Below, in pieces: positions 18,017 to 25,806 of a stretch of 35,290 nucleotides of DNA. Source of the DNA: Cryomorphaceae bacterium. Lineage in GTDB: Bacteria > Bacteroidota > Bacteroidia > Flavobacteriales_D > Crocinitomicaceae. Position numbers and translations under genes: made by a program. Position 1 is the first letter of the stretch, and each line of letters opens with the position of its first letter. The notes beneath the pieces are model-generated. The model did not search any database. It saw nothing but the letters and a program-made list of their open reading frames with translations, and had not been told where the DNA came from. The stretch is from NCBI GenBank assembly GCA_021299335.1, contig JAJTGF010000005.1:1-35290 (forward strand), given 5' to 3'.

Positions 18017-18807
18017 AAATTTGGCTATTTAGAATCTTATGGTTGTTCCTTGCAGGCGGTGTAATCGTTGTATTTTACCTAGCGAGTGAGTCTGCAAAAA
18101 AGACGGTACTCAACAAGCCTAAAGTGGCCATCCATGCCGACGACGAAAACGCTTTTTTGACCAAACACGAACTGCTTGATCGCCTCAAATTGCGCCGCTT
18201 GTTTAGCGATGATATGGAAGCGAAAGACTTGAAAGTGCACACGATTGAAAGGGCAATTGCCGGTATGGCAGAAGTCAAAGAGGTCGATGTATACAAGCAC
18301 CTCGGAGCAGACTGGGAAATCAAATTGGCGCTCCGCAAACCAATAGCCCGGATTTTCAATACTCGAGGCGAGAGCTATTATCTTGATCAAGACGGATTTA
18401 TGATGAATCGGTCGGCTTTACACACCGCTAGGGTCTTGGTCTTTTCTGGGTACATTCACGATGCCTATAACCCCCGTCTTAACTGTGATTTTATTAACAA
18501 TCCAACTTTGAAAAGTTCTCAAAAAATTGGTCAAATCTACCGCATTTCAAATTATGTTTGTAATGATCCATTGATGCATCAATTAATCGGTCAAGTTTAC
18601 CTCGAAGCTGACGGTGATTTCATCCTGATTCCTTTGCTTGGTGAACAACAAATCATCTTCGGTCCTGCGCGCAGTACCAAAGAAGTTTCAGACAAATTTG
18701 AACGTCTGACCCATTTTTACAAAGAAGCCCTGCCCCACGAAGGCTGGAATAAATACAAAGAAATAAGTGTCAAATATGAAGGACAAATCGTTTGCAGAAA
18801 AAAATAA
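18013..18807 (+). CDS. ftsQ: Cell division protein FtsQ
   Basis: FtsQ (DivIB) is a bitopic division protein that recruits FtsL and regulates septal synthesis. The 264-residue protein has one N-terminal helix (about 4-24) and an extracytoplasmic part that starts with a POTRA-like region (about 38-110, ending in DWEIKLALRKPIARIF) followed by the beta domain (YYLDQDGFMMN and on). Sequence is weakly conserved, as in other FtsQ proteins. The topology and the place between murC and ftsA make the call. The stop lies 32 bases inside ftsA. Confidence 0.88.
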   Translation: MKIWLFRILWLFLAGGVIVVFYLASESAKKTVLNKPKVAIHADDENAFLTKHELLDRLKLRRLFSDDMEAKDLKVHTIERAIAGMAEVKEVDVYKHLGADWEIKLALRKPIARIFNTRGESYYLDQDGFMMNRSALHTARVLVFSGYIHDAYNPRLNCDFINNPTLKSSQKIGQIYRISNYVCNDPLMHQLIGQVYLEADGDFILIPLLGEQQIIFGPARSTKEVSDKFERLTHFYKEALPHEGWNKYKEISVKYEGQIVCRKK

Positions 18808-20158
18808 CAATTCGGAGGTGAAGCGCACTCGTGTTGTCGTAGGTTTGGATATTGGCACCACTAAAATTGCCTGTTTTGTCGGTCGCAAAAACGAGCACGA
18901 CAAAATCGAAATCATCGCCATGGGCAAAAGCGAATCTCTGGGCGTCATGCGCGGGGTTGTTTCCAACATCGAGCGCACGGTTCAGTCTATCAACGCAGCT
19001 GTCGAAGCGACACAAGAAGCTGTAGAAGGCAACCTCAAAATCAAGAATGTACACGTCGGTATTGCTGGGCAGCACATCAGAAGTATGCAGCACCGCGGTA
19101 TTTACACCCGCCGCACGGTTAACGGCGAAATCTCACAAGTGGATATCGACGCGTTTGTCGATGACATGTACCAAATGGTCATGAATCCAGGTGAAGAAAT
19201 CATTACCGTTATTCCACAAGAATACATCGTCGATGGCGAGCCTGAAATCAAAGATCCAATCGGAATGGGTGGGGTTCGTCTAGAGGCCAACTTCCACATC
19301 ATTACGGGTCAGGTTACCAACGTTCAAAACATTACCCGTTGCGTCGATCGTTCGGGTTTGGCAGTCAAAGACATCATCCTTGAGCCCATTGCCTCTGCTG
19401 AAGCAGTGCTTTCCGATGAAGAAAAAGAGGCTGGCGTAGTGTTAGTTGATATCGGCGGAGGAACCACCGACGTCGCTATTTTCCACGATGGTCTCATTCG
19501 CCATACTGCCGTCATTCCTTTTGGTGGCAACATCATTACCCAAGACATCAAAGAAGGTTGCCGGATCATGAATCGCCAAGCCGAAATGCTGAAAGTGAAG
19601 TTTGGCAGTGCTTTGGCATCTGAAAGCAAAGAAAATGAAGTGGTTTGCATTCCAGGTTTGCGAGGTCGCGACCCGAAAGAAATCACGCTTCGCAATTTAG
19701 CGAGTATCATTCAGGCCCGAATGGAAGAAATCATCGAGTTGGTTAACCTAGAGATCAAAAGCTCTGGTTACGAGAAAAAACTCATTGGCGGTATTGTGGT
19801 AACGGGTGGTGGTTCACAGCTCAAGCACCTGACGCAACTCATCGAATACCTAACAGGCATGGACGCACGCATCGGTTATCCGACAGAGCATTTGGCCAAC
19901 ACCAACGACATCGATTCGCTGGCTAGCCCAATGTATGCAACCGGTATCGGCTTGGTACTCAAAGGATTCGAGGCGCTAGAGTCAGCCCAACCTTGGGAGC
20001 AACAAACCCAAGCCAAACAAGAAGACCCGATTATCGAGCAGAAAATTGCCGAGAAACAAGAGAAAATCAAAACGCACTCCAACGCTGAACGCAGAGGTGA
20101 ATTCTTCGACCGCATCCTCGGTCCTGTAAGAAAATTCTTTGACGATTCAGAAGATTAA
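18776..20158 (+). CDS. ftsA: Cell division protein FtsA
   Basis: FtsA is an actin-like ATPase that ties FtsZ filaments to the membrane. The 460-residue protein has the phosphate-binding loop VVVGLDIGTTKIACFVG near residues 20-36, a second loop VLVDIGGGTTDVAIF and the adenosine motif GGIVVTGGGSQLKHL. The extreme C-terminus, FFDRILGPVRKFF, is the amphipathic membrane-targeting helix. I choose ATG 18776; a GTG three codons earlier and a GTG at 18818 behind a GGAG are alternatives. The 32-base overlap with ftsQ suggests coupling. The 33-base gap to ftsZ is the longest in the whole cluster. Confidence 0.95.
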   Translation: MKDKSFAEKNNNSEVKRTRVVVGLDIGTTKIACFVGRKNEHDKIEIIAMGKSESLGVMRGVVSNIERTVQSINAAVEATQEAVEGNLKIKNVHVGIAGQHIRSMQHRGIYTRRTVNGEISQVDIDAFVDDMYQMVMNPGEEIITVIPQEYIVDGEPEIKDPIGMGGVRLEANFHIITGQVTNVQNITRCVDRSGLAVKDIILEPIASAEAVLSDEEKEAGVVLVDIGGGTTDVAIFHDGLIRHTAVIPFGGNIITQDIKEGCRIMNRQAEMLKVKFGSALASESKENEVVCIPGLRGRDPKEITLRNLASIIQARMEEIIELVNLEIKSSGYEKKLIGGIVVTGGGSQLKHLTQLIEYLTGMDARIGYPTEHLANTNDIDSLASPMYATGIGLVLKGFEALESAQPWEQQTQAKQEDPIIEQKIAEKQEKIKTHSNAERRGEFFDRILGPVRKFFDDSED

Positions 20159-20191
20159 TATTTAGACAACTCAGGTTATACAAGCACTACT

Positions 20192-21805
20192 ATGGAATTT
20201 GATTTACCAAAACACGAAACTCCTCAAGCAGCCTCTATCATCAAAGTAATTGGTGTGGGGGGTGGAGGCTCCAATGCAGTCAATCACATGTATTTGCAAG
20301 GAATTGCAGGTGTAGACTTCATCGTGTGCAACACAGATTGCCAAGCCCTTGACCTCTCTCCAGTACCTTACAAAATTCAGTTGGGTCCGAACCTCACTGA
20401 AGGTCGTGGAGCAGGCATGATTCCAGAGGTCGGCATGAACGCAGCCATGGAGAATATTCAAGAAATTCGCGAGCTGCTTTCTAAAGACACCAAAATGGTT
20501 TTTGTTACCGCCGGAATGGGTGGGGGCACCGGAACTGGTGCGGCTCCAGTTATTGCGCAAGTAGCCAAAGACCTTGGTATCCTGACCGTTGGTATCGTTA
20601 CGGTTCCCTTCAACTTTGAAGGAAGAAAAAGACGCCAACAAGCCGAAGAAGGACTCGAGCGCATGCGTCAAAACGTTGATACCCTCCTGATTATCAATAA
20701 CGAACGCCTCAGAGAGTTCGGTAAAAATATGTCTTTGTCCGAGGCGTTTTCTCATGCAGATGACGTGCTGACAGTTGCTGCCAAAGGAATTGCCGAAGTG
20801 ATTTCCGTTACGGGTGCCATCAACGTTGACTTCAACGATGTCAATACCGTGATGCGCAATTCTGGTCATGCCATTATGGGAAGTGCTTCTGCCGCAGGCG
20901 AAGATCGCGCTGTTGTTGCAGTTAAAAATGCGCTCACTTCTCCATTGCTTTACGACAACGATATCAATGGCGCACGCTATATCTTACTCAACATCACCTA
21001 CGGTGACCGCGAGGTCATGATGGATGAAATCACCGATATCACTGACTACATTCAAGAGGCAGCAGGTTCGACAGCAGATGTCATTTGGGGCCATGGTCAC
21101 GATGCTTCTCTCGGAGATGAACTCAGCCTCACAATCATCGCAACTGGTTTTACCTCTTCGCCACTTACCGGTTTTGAAAAGAGCCCAGAGCGCACTGTAG
21201 TCGTACTTGAAGAAGAGAAAAAACAAGAAATTACTGCTCCCTTGAGCTCTCCGTTTGAATCTATCGCTGCTGCTCCACAAGTAGAAGCGGCCGCTGAACC
21301 ATTTATGAAGGAAGTCGATGCGCCGTTGGTGAGTCCTTTCCAGTTTGAGGAGCGTCCGATTGATGCTGTAGCGGCTACCGATAAAACAACATTTAATCTT
21401 TACGACGAACAAGAAGAAGTCGTAGCCTCGACTCAAACATCCATGAGTTGGGAAGTTTTTGACGTACAAGCAGAACCACAGCAAGAAGTCGTGAAGCACG
21501 TCTTAGAAGATGACAGCATTCAGCGTGTCGAAATGGAAGCACCGCGCCGCGTGCTGAGCCCTGAAGAACAACAACGCAAGAACCAAGAGCGTGTTTCGCG
21601 CATTCAAGAATTTACGTCAAAGCTTAAAAACCCAGATGGCCTACTCGAATTCGAAAACGAGCCAGCATTTGTGCGCCGCAATATCCAACTTCAACAACAA
21701 GCGCCAAGTACCCAAGAATCTATTTCTCGTTTTGGAATTGGTCAAGATACCAATGGTGTTGGTTCTTTGCGAAGCAATAATTTCCTTCACGATAACGTCG
21801 ATTAA
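20192..21805 (+). CDS. ftsZ: Cell division GTPase FtsZ (long C-terminal tail)
   Basis: FtsZ is a tubulin-like GTPase that forms the division ring. The GTPase core covers about residues 15-325: [13 protein letters not shown] at 21-33, the tubulin signature [14 protein letters not shown] at 107-120 and the T7 loop NVDFNDV with Asp213 and Asp216. The protein is 537 residues, well above the about 380 of E. coli, owing to a Glu/Gln/Pro-rich linker (330-485). The tail has two conserved-looking pieces: [13 protein letters not shown] (488-500), like the usual C-terminal peptide that binds FtsA, and a terminal [12 protein letters not shown]. The linker repeats [10 protein letters not shown] (349-358) as [10 protein letters not shown] (377-386). 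ftsZ is last of the division genes. Confidence 0.97.
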   Translation: MEFDLPKHETPQAASIIKVIGVGGGGSNAVNHMYLQGIAGVDFIVCNTDCQALDLSPVPYKIQLGPNLTEGRGAGMIPEVGMNAAMENIQEIRELLSKDTKMVFVTAGMGGGTGTGAAPVIAQVAKDLGILTVGIVTVPFNFEGRKRRQQAEEGLERMRQNVDTLLIINNERLREFGKNMSLSEAFSHADDVLTVAAKGIAEVISVTGAINVDFNDVNTVMRNSGHAIMGSASAAGEDRAVVAVKNALTSPLLYDNDINGARYILLNITYGDREVMMDEITDITDYIQEAAGSTADVIWGHGHDASLGDELSLTIIATGFTSSPLTGFEKSPERTVVVLEEEKKQEITAPLSSPFESIAAAPQVEAAAEPFMKEVDAPLVSPFQFEERPIDAVAATDKTTFNLYDEQEEVVASTQTSMSWEVFDVQAEPQQEVVKHVLEDDSIQRVEMEAPRRVLSPEEQQRKNQERVSRIQEFTSKLKNPDGLLEFENEPAFVRRNIQLQQQAPSTQESISRFGIGQDTNGVGSLRSNNFLHDNVD

Positions 21806-21807
21806 CA

Positions 21808-22257
21808 ATGACCTTTACCGAGCGCATTAATTTAGATATCAAAAACGCCATGCTAGCCAAAGAAAAGGAAAAGCTGGCTGCGCTGCGCGATATCAAATCG
21901 AAATTATTGCTAGAAGCTACCTCCGGGCCCGACGCAGAAGTGACCGAAGAAGCCGCTATTAAAATCTGCATGAAGCTGCACAAACAGCGCATGGAAACCC
22001 ACGCACTTTATCAAGCTCAAAATAGAGCCGATTTAGCGGCAGAAGAACTATACCAAGCCCAAGTAATCGAAGCGTATCTTCCCAAGATGCTTACCGAAGA
22101 CGAAATTCGTGCAGAAGTGCAAGCCACCATCACCCAACTAGGCGTTACTGGTCCGCAAGAAATGGGTAAGGTCATGGGTGTATTGTCGGGCAAATTAGCG
22201 GGCAAAGCGGATGGCAAGGTCATCGCTGCATTGGTCAAAGAGACACTCTCCAACTAA
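21808..22257 (+). CDS. GatB/YqeY-domain protein
   Basis: This 149-residue protein is made almost entirely of the YqeY (GatB-tail-like) domain. It has an N-terminal helical part (TFTERINLDIKNAMLAKEKE, then LAALRDIKSKLL) and a C-terminal three-helix part (YLPKMLTEDEIRAEV and GKVMGVLSGKLAGKADGK). The domain resembles the tRNA-binding tail of GatB, the Glu-tRNA amidotransferase subunit. The function of stand-alone YqeY proteins is not settled. It starts two bases after ftsZ, a neighbourhood often seen in Bacteroidota, and its stop overlaps the mtnB start (TAATG). Confidence 0.92.
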   Translation: MTFTERINLDIKNAMLAKEKEKLAALRDIKSKLLLEATSGPDAEVTEEAAIKICMKLHKQRMETHALYQAQNRADLAAEELYQAQVIEAYLPKMLTEDEIRAEVQATITQLGVTGPQEMGKVMGVLSGKLAGKADGKVIAALVKETLSN

Positions 22258-22838
22258 TGAAAACTGCTTTGGTTCAACTCATTCGTGCCCTGAATGCACG
22301 AGGGTGGTCACCGGCTACCTCCACCAACTATTCCTTTATCGATGAACACCATCAATGTTGGGTGTCTCGCTCCGGTGTACACAAATCTGAGTTCACTGAA
22401 CAAGACTTCATGACCATAGACGAACTTGGTGTAGGTACAGGCATGTTTCACGGCATCAAGCCTTCCGACGAAACGCAAATACACCTCTGGATTTATCAAA
22501 ACTTCCCAGATACAAAAGTCATCTTGCACAGCCATGGCAAGTACCCGGTTCTGATTTCTCAATTTAACGAAGACAACTTTACAGTTCAAGGTTACGAGCT
22601 GCAAAAAGGTTTCAGGGGCTGTTCTAGTCATCTCGATACGCTCCACATTCCAATTGTCGATAACCATCAAGATATGTCTGAGCTCTGTCAAATTTTAACT
22701 ACCCGAAAGCAAGATATACAGCAACACTGCTTTATCATTGCAGGTCATGGGACCTACGCATGGGGAACTTCTCTTTTTGAGGCCCAAAAGCATCTTGAGA
22801 CTTTAGATTATCTTTGCGAGTGTGAATTTTTACTCTAA
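22257..22838 (+). CDS. mtnB: Methylthioribulose-1-phosphate dehydratase
   Basis: MtnB dehydrates 5-methylthioribulose-1-phosphate to 2,3-diketo-5-methylthiopentyl-1-phosphate in the methionine salvage pathway. This 193-residue class II aldolase-fold protein opens with RALNARGWSPATSTNYS, the usual MtnB start, and has SRSGVHKSEF. The metal ligands are visible as His91 and His93 (VILHSHGKYP) and His164 (IAGHGTYAWG). The family also includes sugar aldolases, but the adjacent mtnD and mtnC settle the call. The start overlaps the previous stop by one base, and mtnD follows after three bases. Confidence 0.94.
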   Translation: MKTALVQLIRALNARGWSPATSTNYSFIDEHHQCWVSRSGVHKSEFTEQDFMTIDELGVGTGMFHGIKPSDETQIHLWIYQNFPDTKVILHSHGKYPVLISQFNEDNFTVQGYELQKGFRGCSSHLDTLHIPIVDNHQDMSELCQILTTRKQDIQQHCFIIAGHGTYAWGTSLFEAQKHLETLDYLCECEFLL

Positions 22839-22841
22839 AAA

Positions 22842-23387
22842 ATGGCAATTCTTTCCATCCCCGACCAAGACATTCAACTCCATGACGCTGCGCAAATCAG
22901 AACATTTTTAGCGCAACACGGTGTATTTTTTGAGCAATGGGAATGTCCTGTGCATTTCGAGGATAGCGCTACCCAAGAGGAAATCTTGGAGGCCTATGCC
23001 CAATACATACAGCCCTTTATGTCGAGCGGAGGCTACCAAAGTGCAGATGTCATTTCCATCAATGCACAAACGCCCAACTACGATCAGATTCGCGCCAAAT
23101 TCTTAGCAGAACATATCCACGATGAAGACGAAATTCGATTTTTTGTCGATGGTCAAGGCTTATTCTGGTTTCATTTAGATGAGGCCCCTGTTTTCAATGT
23201 GCTTTGTCAGCGCGGCGACCTCATTAGTGTACCAGTTGGTACCAAACATTGGTTTGATGCAGGTTCAAGCAATCCGTTTGTAAAGGCTATCCGTATTTTT
23301 ACGGATATGTCTGGCTGGACGCCACACTATACGCAATCCGGAATCGAACGCAATTACCTCAATTTCAAAGCGCCGGGTCTTGGATAA
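22842..23387 (+). CDS. mtnD: Acireductone dioxygenase
   Basis: MtnD oxidises acireductone with O2 to the ketoacid precursor of methionine and formate (the Fe form); the Ni form makes an off-pathway product. The protein has 181 residues and a cupin fold. The metal-binding motif His91-x-His93-x3-Glu97 is seen in AEHIHDEDEIRFF, and the fourth ligand is His136 in VPVGTKHWFD. Which metal is used cannot be told from sequence. It lies between mtnB and mtnC, overlapping the latter by 8 bases. Confidence 0.95.
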   Translation: MAILSIPDQDIQLHDAAQIRTFLAQHGVFFEQWECPVHFEDSATQEEILEAYAQYIQPFMSSGGYQSADVISINAQTPNYDQIRAKFLAEHIHDEDEIRFFVDGQGLFWFHLDEAPVFNVLCQRGDLISVPVGTKHWFDAGSSNPFVKAIRIFTDMSGWTPHYTQSGIERNYLNFKAPGLG

Positions 23388-24063
23388 ACAAATCAAATAC
23401 ATTCTTACTGATATCGAAGGCACAACGAGTTCTGTGCACTTCGTTTACGAAGTATTGTTTCCCTATTTCAGAGAACATCTCAATGACCTCACCAAACATG
23501 CTCAAGTCAATGAAGTCAAGCAAGCTTTTGCCGAAGTCATAGAAATTACGCTTCAGGAAGAAGGCAAGCACCTCACCACCACAGAAGAAGTATTGGCTTG
23601 TCTCGAGAAGTGGAGTCGAGAAGACCGCAAACTCACACCATTGAAAACCTTACAAGGCGTGATTTGGAAAAACGGTTACGAAACGGGTGCCATAACAGGT
23701 CATGTTTATGAAGATGTGCCCACTGCACTCAATCAATGGCGCGCATTAGGTTTAAAAATTGGCGTCTTCTCTTCGGGTTCAATAGCCGCCCAAAAACTGC
23801 TTTTCCGCTTCAGTGATTTTGGTGATTTATCGGGTCATTTCTCGAATCATTTTGATACCACAACCGGTTCAAAAAAAGACCACGAGACCTATCTAATAAT
23901 CACCCAATTTTTGGGTCTTGCAGCCGATCAAATTTTGTTTTTATCCGATATTGTCGCTGAGCTCGAAGCTGCCCAAAAAGCGGGCCTGCAAACCATTCAG
24001 CTCGTTCGTGAAGGAGCTGCAGTTGGTTGGTCACATACCGTTCAACATTTTCTAGAAATCTAG
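23380..24063 (+). CDS. mtnC: Enolase-phosphatase E1
   Basis: MtnC is a HAD-family enzyme that enolises and then dephosphorylates the diketo intermediate made by MtnB, producing the acireductone used by MtnD. It has 227 residues. Motif I is Asp11-x-Glu13-Gly-Thr in ILTDIEGTTSSVHFVY, motif II is FSSGSIAAQKLLF, the motif III lysine is in TGSKKDHETY, and motif IV is LSDIVAELEAAQKAG. The only plausible start is a TTG at 23380, nine codons before the conserved region, inside the mtnD end; no in-frame ATG precedes the catalytic Asp. It is the last gene of the long operon. Confidence 0.93.
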   Translation: MDKQIKYILTDIEGTTSSVHFVYEVLFPYFREHLNDLTKHAQVNEVKQAFAEVIEITLQEEGKHLTTTEEVLACLEKWSREDRKLTPLKTLQGVIWKNGYETGAITGHVYEDVPTALNQWRALGLKIGVFSSGSIAAQKLLFRFSDFGDLSGHFSNHFDTTTGSKKDHETYLIITQFLGLAADQILFLSDIVAELEAAQKAGLQTIQLVREGAAVGWSHTVQHFLEI

Positions 24064-24083
24064 CTTTTCAAAATATAGGTCAC

Positions 24084-24115
24084 AAAAAAAGCCACTCCGA
24101 GGAGTGGCTTTTTTA
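24084..24115. terminator. Bidirectional terminator between mtnC and the DUF1573 gene
   Basis: The stem GCCACTC / GAGTGGC (24091-24097 with 24102-24108) has a four-base loop. It has seven A on its left (24084-24090) and a run of T on its right (24109-24114), so it can stop transcription from both strands. It lies in the 66-base gap between two convergent genes. Confidence 0.9.
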
Positions 24116-24129
24116 TGGTTCTTGAGTGC

Positions 24130-24573
24130 TTAGTTGTTGGTAGGGGCACCAGCGTTATTGACTGGCATGCCGCTTTCTGGAGCTGGACCTACTTCTCCTT
24201 TGATGCGAATCACTTTATTAGGTTCGTTGATGGCATTAGAGGTGATGGTCACGCTTTTGTTGATTGGACCCGGACGGTTGGTATCGTATTTAACGCGAAT
24301 GGTTCCTTTTGCTCCTGGTGCAATTGGTTCTTTCGGCCATTCAGGAACTGTACATCCGCAAGATCCTTTTGCATTGGAGATAATTAAAGGCTCATCTCCG
24401 GTGTTTTTGAATTCAAAAGAGCAATATGGCTCACCACCGTATTTGATGTTACCGTAGTCGTGTACTTCTTTGTTGAATTCAATTTTAGCACCTTTTTCGA
24501 TTTGTGCATTGACGCTGTTAAGGCCAAGTACAGCCATGAAAACAACACCAAAAGAAAGCAATAATTTTTTCAT
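24130..24573 (-). CDS. DUF1573 secreted protein
   Basis: This 147-residue protein has a signal peptide (MKKLLLSFGVVFMAVLGLNS, cleaved near VNAQ) and one DUF1573 domain with an immunoglobulin-like fold. The core features HDYGNIKYGGEPYCSFEFKN, a Gly-Ser-Cys-Gly-Cys-Thr-Val-Pro turn and IAPGAKGTIRVKYDT are typical of this very common Bacteroidota family, whose function is unknown. The tail is Pro/Asn rich. I start at 24573; an in-frame start at 24636 would put 21 unlikely residues before the signal peptide. It lies 74 bases after corA. A one-mismatch promoter box (TATCTTTC at 24602-24595) suggests separate transcription. Confidence 0.9.
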   Translation of the reverse strand: MKKLLLSFGVVFMAVLGLNSVNAQIEKGAKIEFNKEVHDYGNIKYGGEPYCSFEFKNTGDEPLIISNAKGSCGCTVPEWPKEPIAPGAKGTIRVKYDTNRPGPINKSVTITSNAINEPNKVIRIKGEVGPAPESGMPVNNAGAPTNN

Positions 24574-24647
24574 AAGATTCAGTTTAACTTTTTCGAAAGA
24601 TAAGGAGCTTATTTCGGTGATTTTTGTATTTAACACTTCATTAACAT

Positions 24648-25655
24648 CTAATCGCGTTTGAGCCAGCCCCTTTTGATAAAGAAGATAAGCAGCCCAATAG
24701 AAAGCGTGAGCATCAAACCAACTACAGTGTAATACCCATACGGATATTCCAATTCCGGCATGTATTTAAAGTTCATGCCGTAGACCCCGACAATAAAGGT
24801 GAGGGGAATAAAAATACTGCTCACTACCGTCAGTACCTTCATGATGTGGTTCATGCGCTGCCCTTGAACTGCGTAATATAAATTGGCTAAACCTTCTAAG
24901 ATTTGTTTGTGTGCATCGATATCTTCGATAAGACTCACACACCCATTTCTTAAATTTTTGTAGTAGTGTTTGTTTGAGCTTGCAATTAATGCGTTGTCCA
25001 TGGATTCAAGTGCCGCCAATAAATCTTTGATGGGCTGCACTATTTTTCTAAGACTGATGAGTTGTCTTTTTTGTTCTTCAATAGCCCTCAGCAAATCGGT
25101 TTGCATCTGGGTATGTATTTGTTTATCAATCCGATCAATTTCGTCTGAAACTTGTGTCGTATATAAAAAGAGCTCGTCTAATAAGGTGTCTAATAAACGA
25201 AATAGTAAGAAGTCTGCTTGTTGATTCCTGATCTTTCCTTTTGATTTTTCTATGCGTTCACGTACTTCACCAAAATGCAATCCCTCATTATTTTGAAAAG
25301 AAAGCAAGAAATGCGACCCGAGCACAAACGTAATTTGATCGGTGCGTTCAGCATCGTTGCACGGGCTTTGGAGCGTATGTAGTTGGAAAAATAAATAGGT
25401 GGGATATTCTTCAACCTTTGCTCGGCGCAGCGGCAAGAAAATACTCTCCACGCTGAGTTTATCTAAACCTATTTTTTGACCGAGGCGTTCAATGCTGTCA
25501 CGGTCGTCGAGGCCGTGAAAATTGAGCCAATAGACATTGTCCGTATCGATTTGTTGTGGATCAAATTCATCGGCAAAATCGCTGGCCTGTGCGGTTTTAA
25601 CCGCAAAGAATTCATGACTGTATTGGTAAGCTTGTGCTTTTTGAATTGGTTTCAT
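24648..25655 (-). CDS. corA: CorA-family magnesium/cobalt transporter
   Basis: CorA is a homopentameric channel for Mg2+ (also Co2+, Ni2+). The 335-residue protein has a large cytoplasmic domain, a long helical stalk (about 150-270), two C-terminal helices and the signature Gly-Met-Asn at 293-295 (VYGMNFKYMPEL) between them. It ends in a positive KRGWLKRD. The start overlaps the end of the small Cys-containing membrane-protein gene by 44 bases, placing it in the feoA-feoB unit. The exact ion cannot be told from sequence; some CorA relatives export rather than import. Confidence 0.95.
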   Translation of the reverse strand: MKPIQKAQAYQYSHEFFAVKTAQASDFADEFDPQQIDTDNVYWLNFHGLDDRDSIERLGQKIGLDKLSVESIFLPLRRAKVEEYPTYLFFQLHTLQSPCNDAERTDQITFVLGSHFLLSFQNNEGLHFGEVRERIEKSKGKIRNQQADFLLFRLLDTLLDELFLYTTQVSDEIDRIDKQIHTQMQTDLLRAIEEQKRQLISLRKIVQPIKDLLAALESMDNALIASSNKHYYKNLRNGCVSLIEDIDAHKQILEGLANLYYAVQGQRMNHIMKVLTVVSSIFIPLTFIVGVYGMNFKYMPELEYPYGYYTVVGLMLTLSIGLLIFFIKRGWLKRD

Positions 25656-25782
25656 GTTGGTCTTTTGGCGTTAGTCCACAACCTTTACAGTTGGTTTGTT
25701 CAGCAAAAAACAATTGGTACATGTGCTTCAGCAGGAAAACACCTGAGAGCCCGACGAGAAGAATGACCAAGATTTGTTGCAT
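25612..25782 (-). CDS. FeoB-associated Cys-containing small membrane protein
   Basis: This 56-residue reading frame starts at 25782, 24 bases after the feoB stop. It has one N-terminal helix (MQQILVILLVGLSGVFLLKH), a short link and a Cys pair in NCKGCGL (Cys32 and Cys35), then a polar tail ending SLPIQS. Small proteins with one helix and a C-terminal Cys-x2-Cys, encoded next to feoB, form a known family (FeoB-associated Cys-rich membrane protein) and are thought to help ferrous iron uptake. The last 44 bases overlap corA in another frame, which may be why it would be missed by gene callers. The call rests on topology, the Cys pair and place. Confidence 0.75.
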   Translation of the reverse strand: MQQILVILLVGLSGVFLLKHMYQLFFAEQTNCKGCGLTPKDQHETNSKSTSLPIQS

Positions 25783-25806
25783 CACTGAAAGATAGCTAAA
25801 AAGTTC

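Noticed and set aside
20204-20869. A 221-codon open frame antisense to ftsZ
   Set aside because: It lies fully within the GTPase core of ftsZ, shows no family features and has a composition expected from the reverse of a conserved gene.
20984-21499. A 171-codon open frame antisense to the ftsZ linker
   Set aside because: No recognisable motif; it is explained by the codon use of ftsZ on the other strand.
24115-24457. Plus-strand open frames antisense to the DUF1573 gene
   Set aside because: They begin just past the terminator and mirror a well-conserved coding sequence; nothing supports expression.
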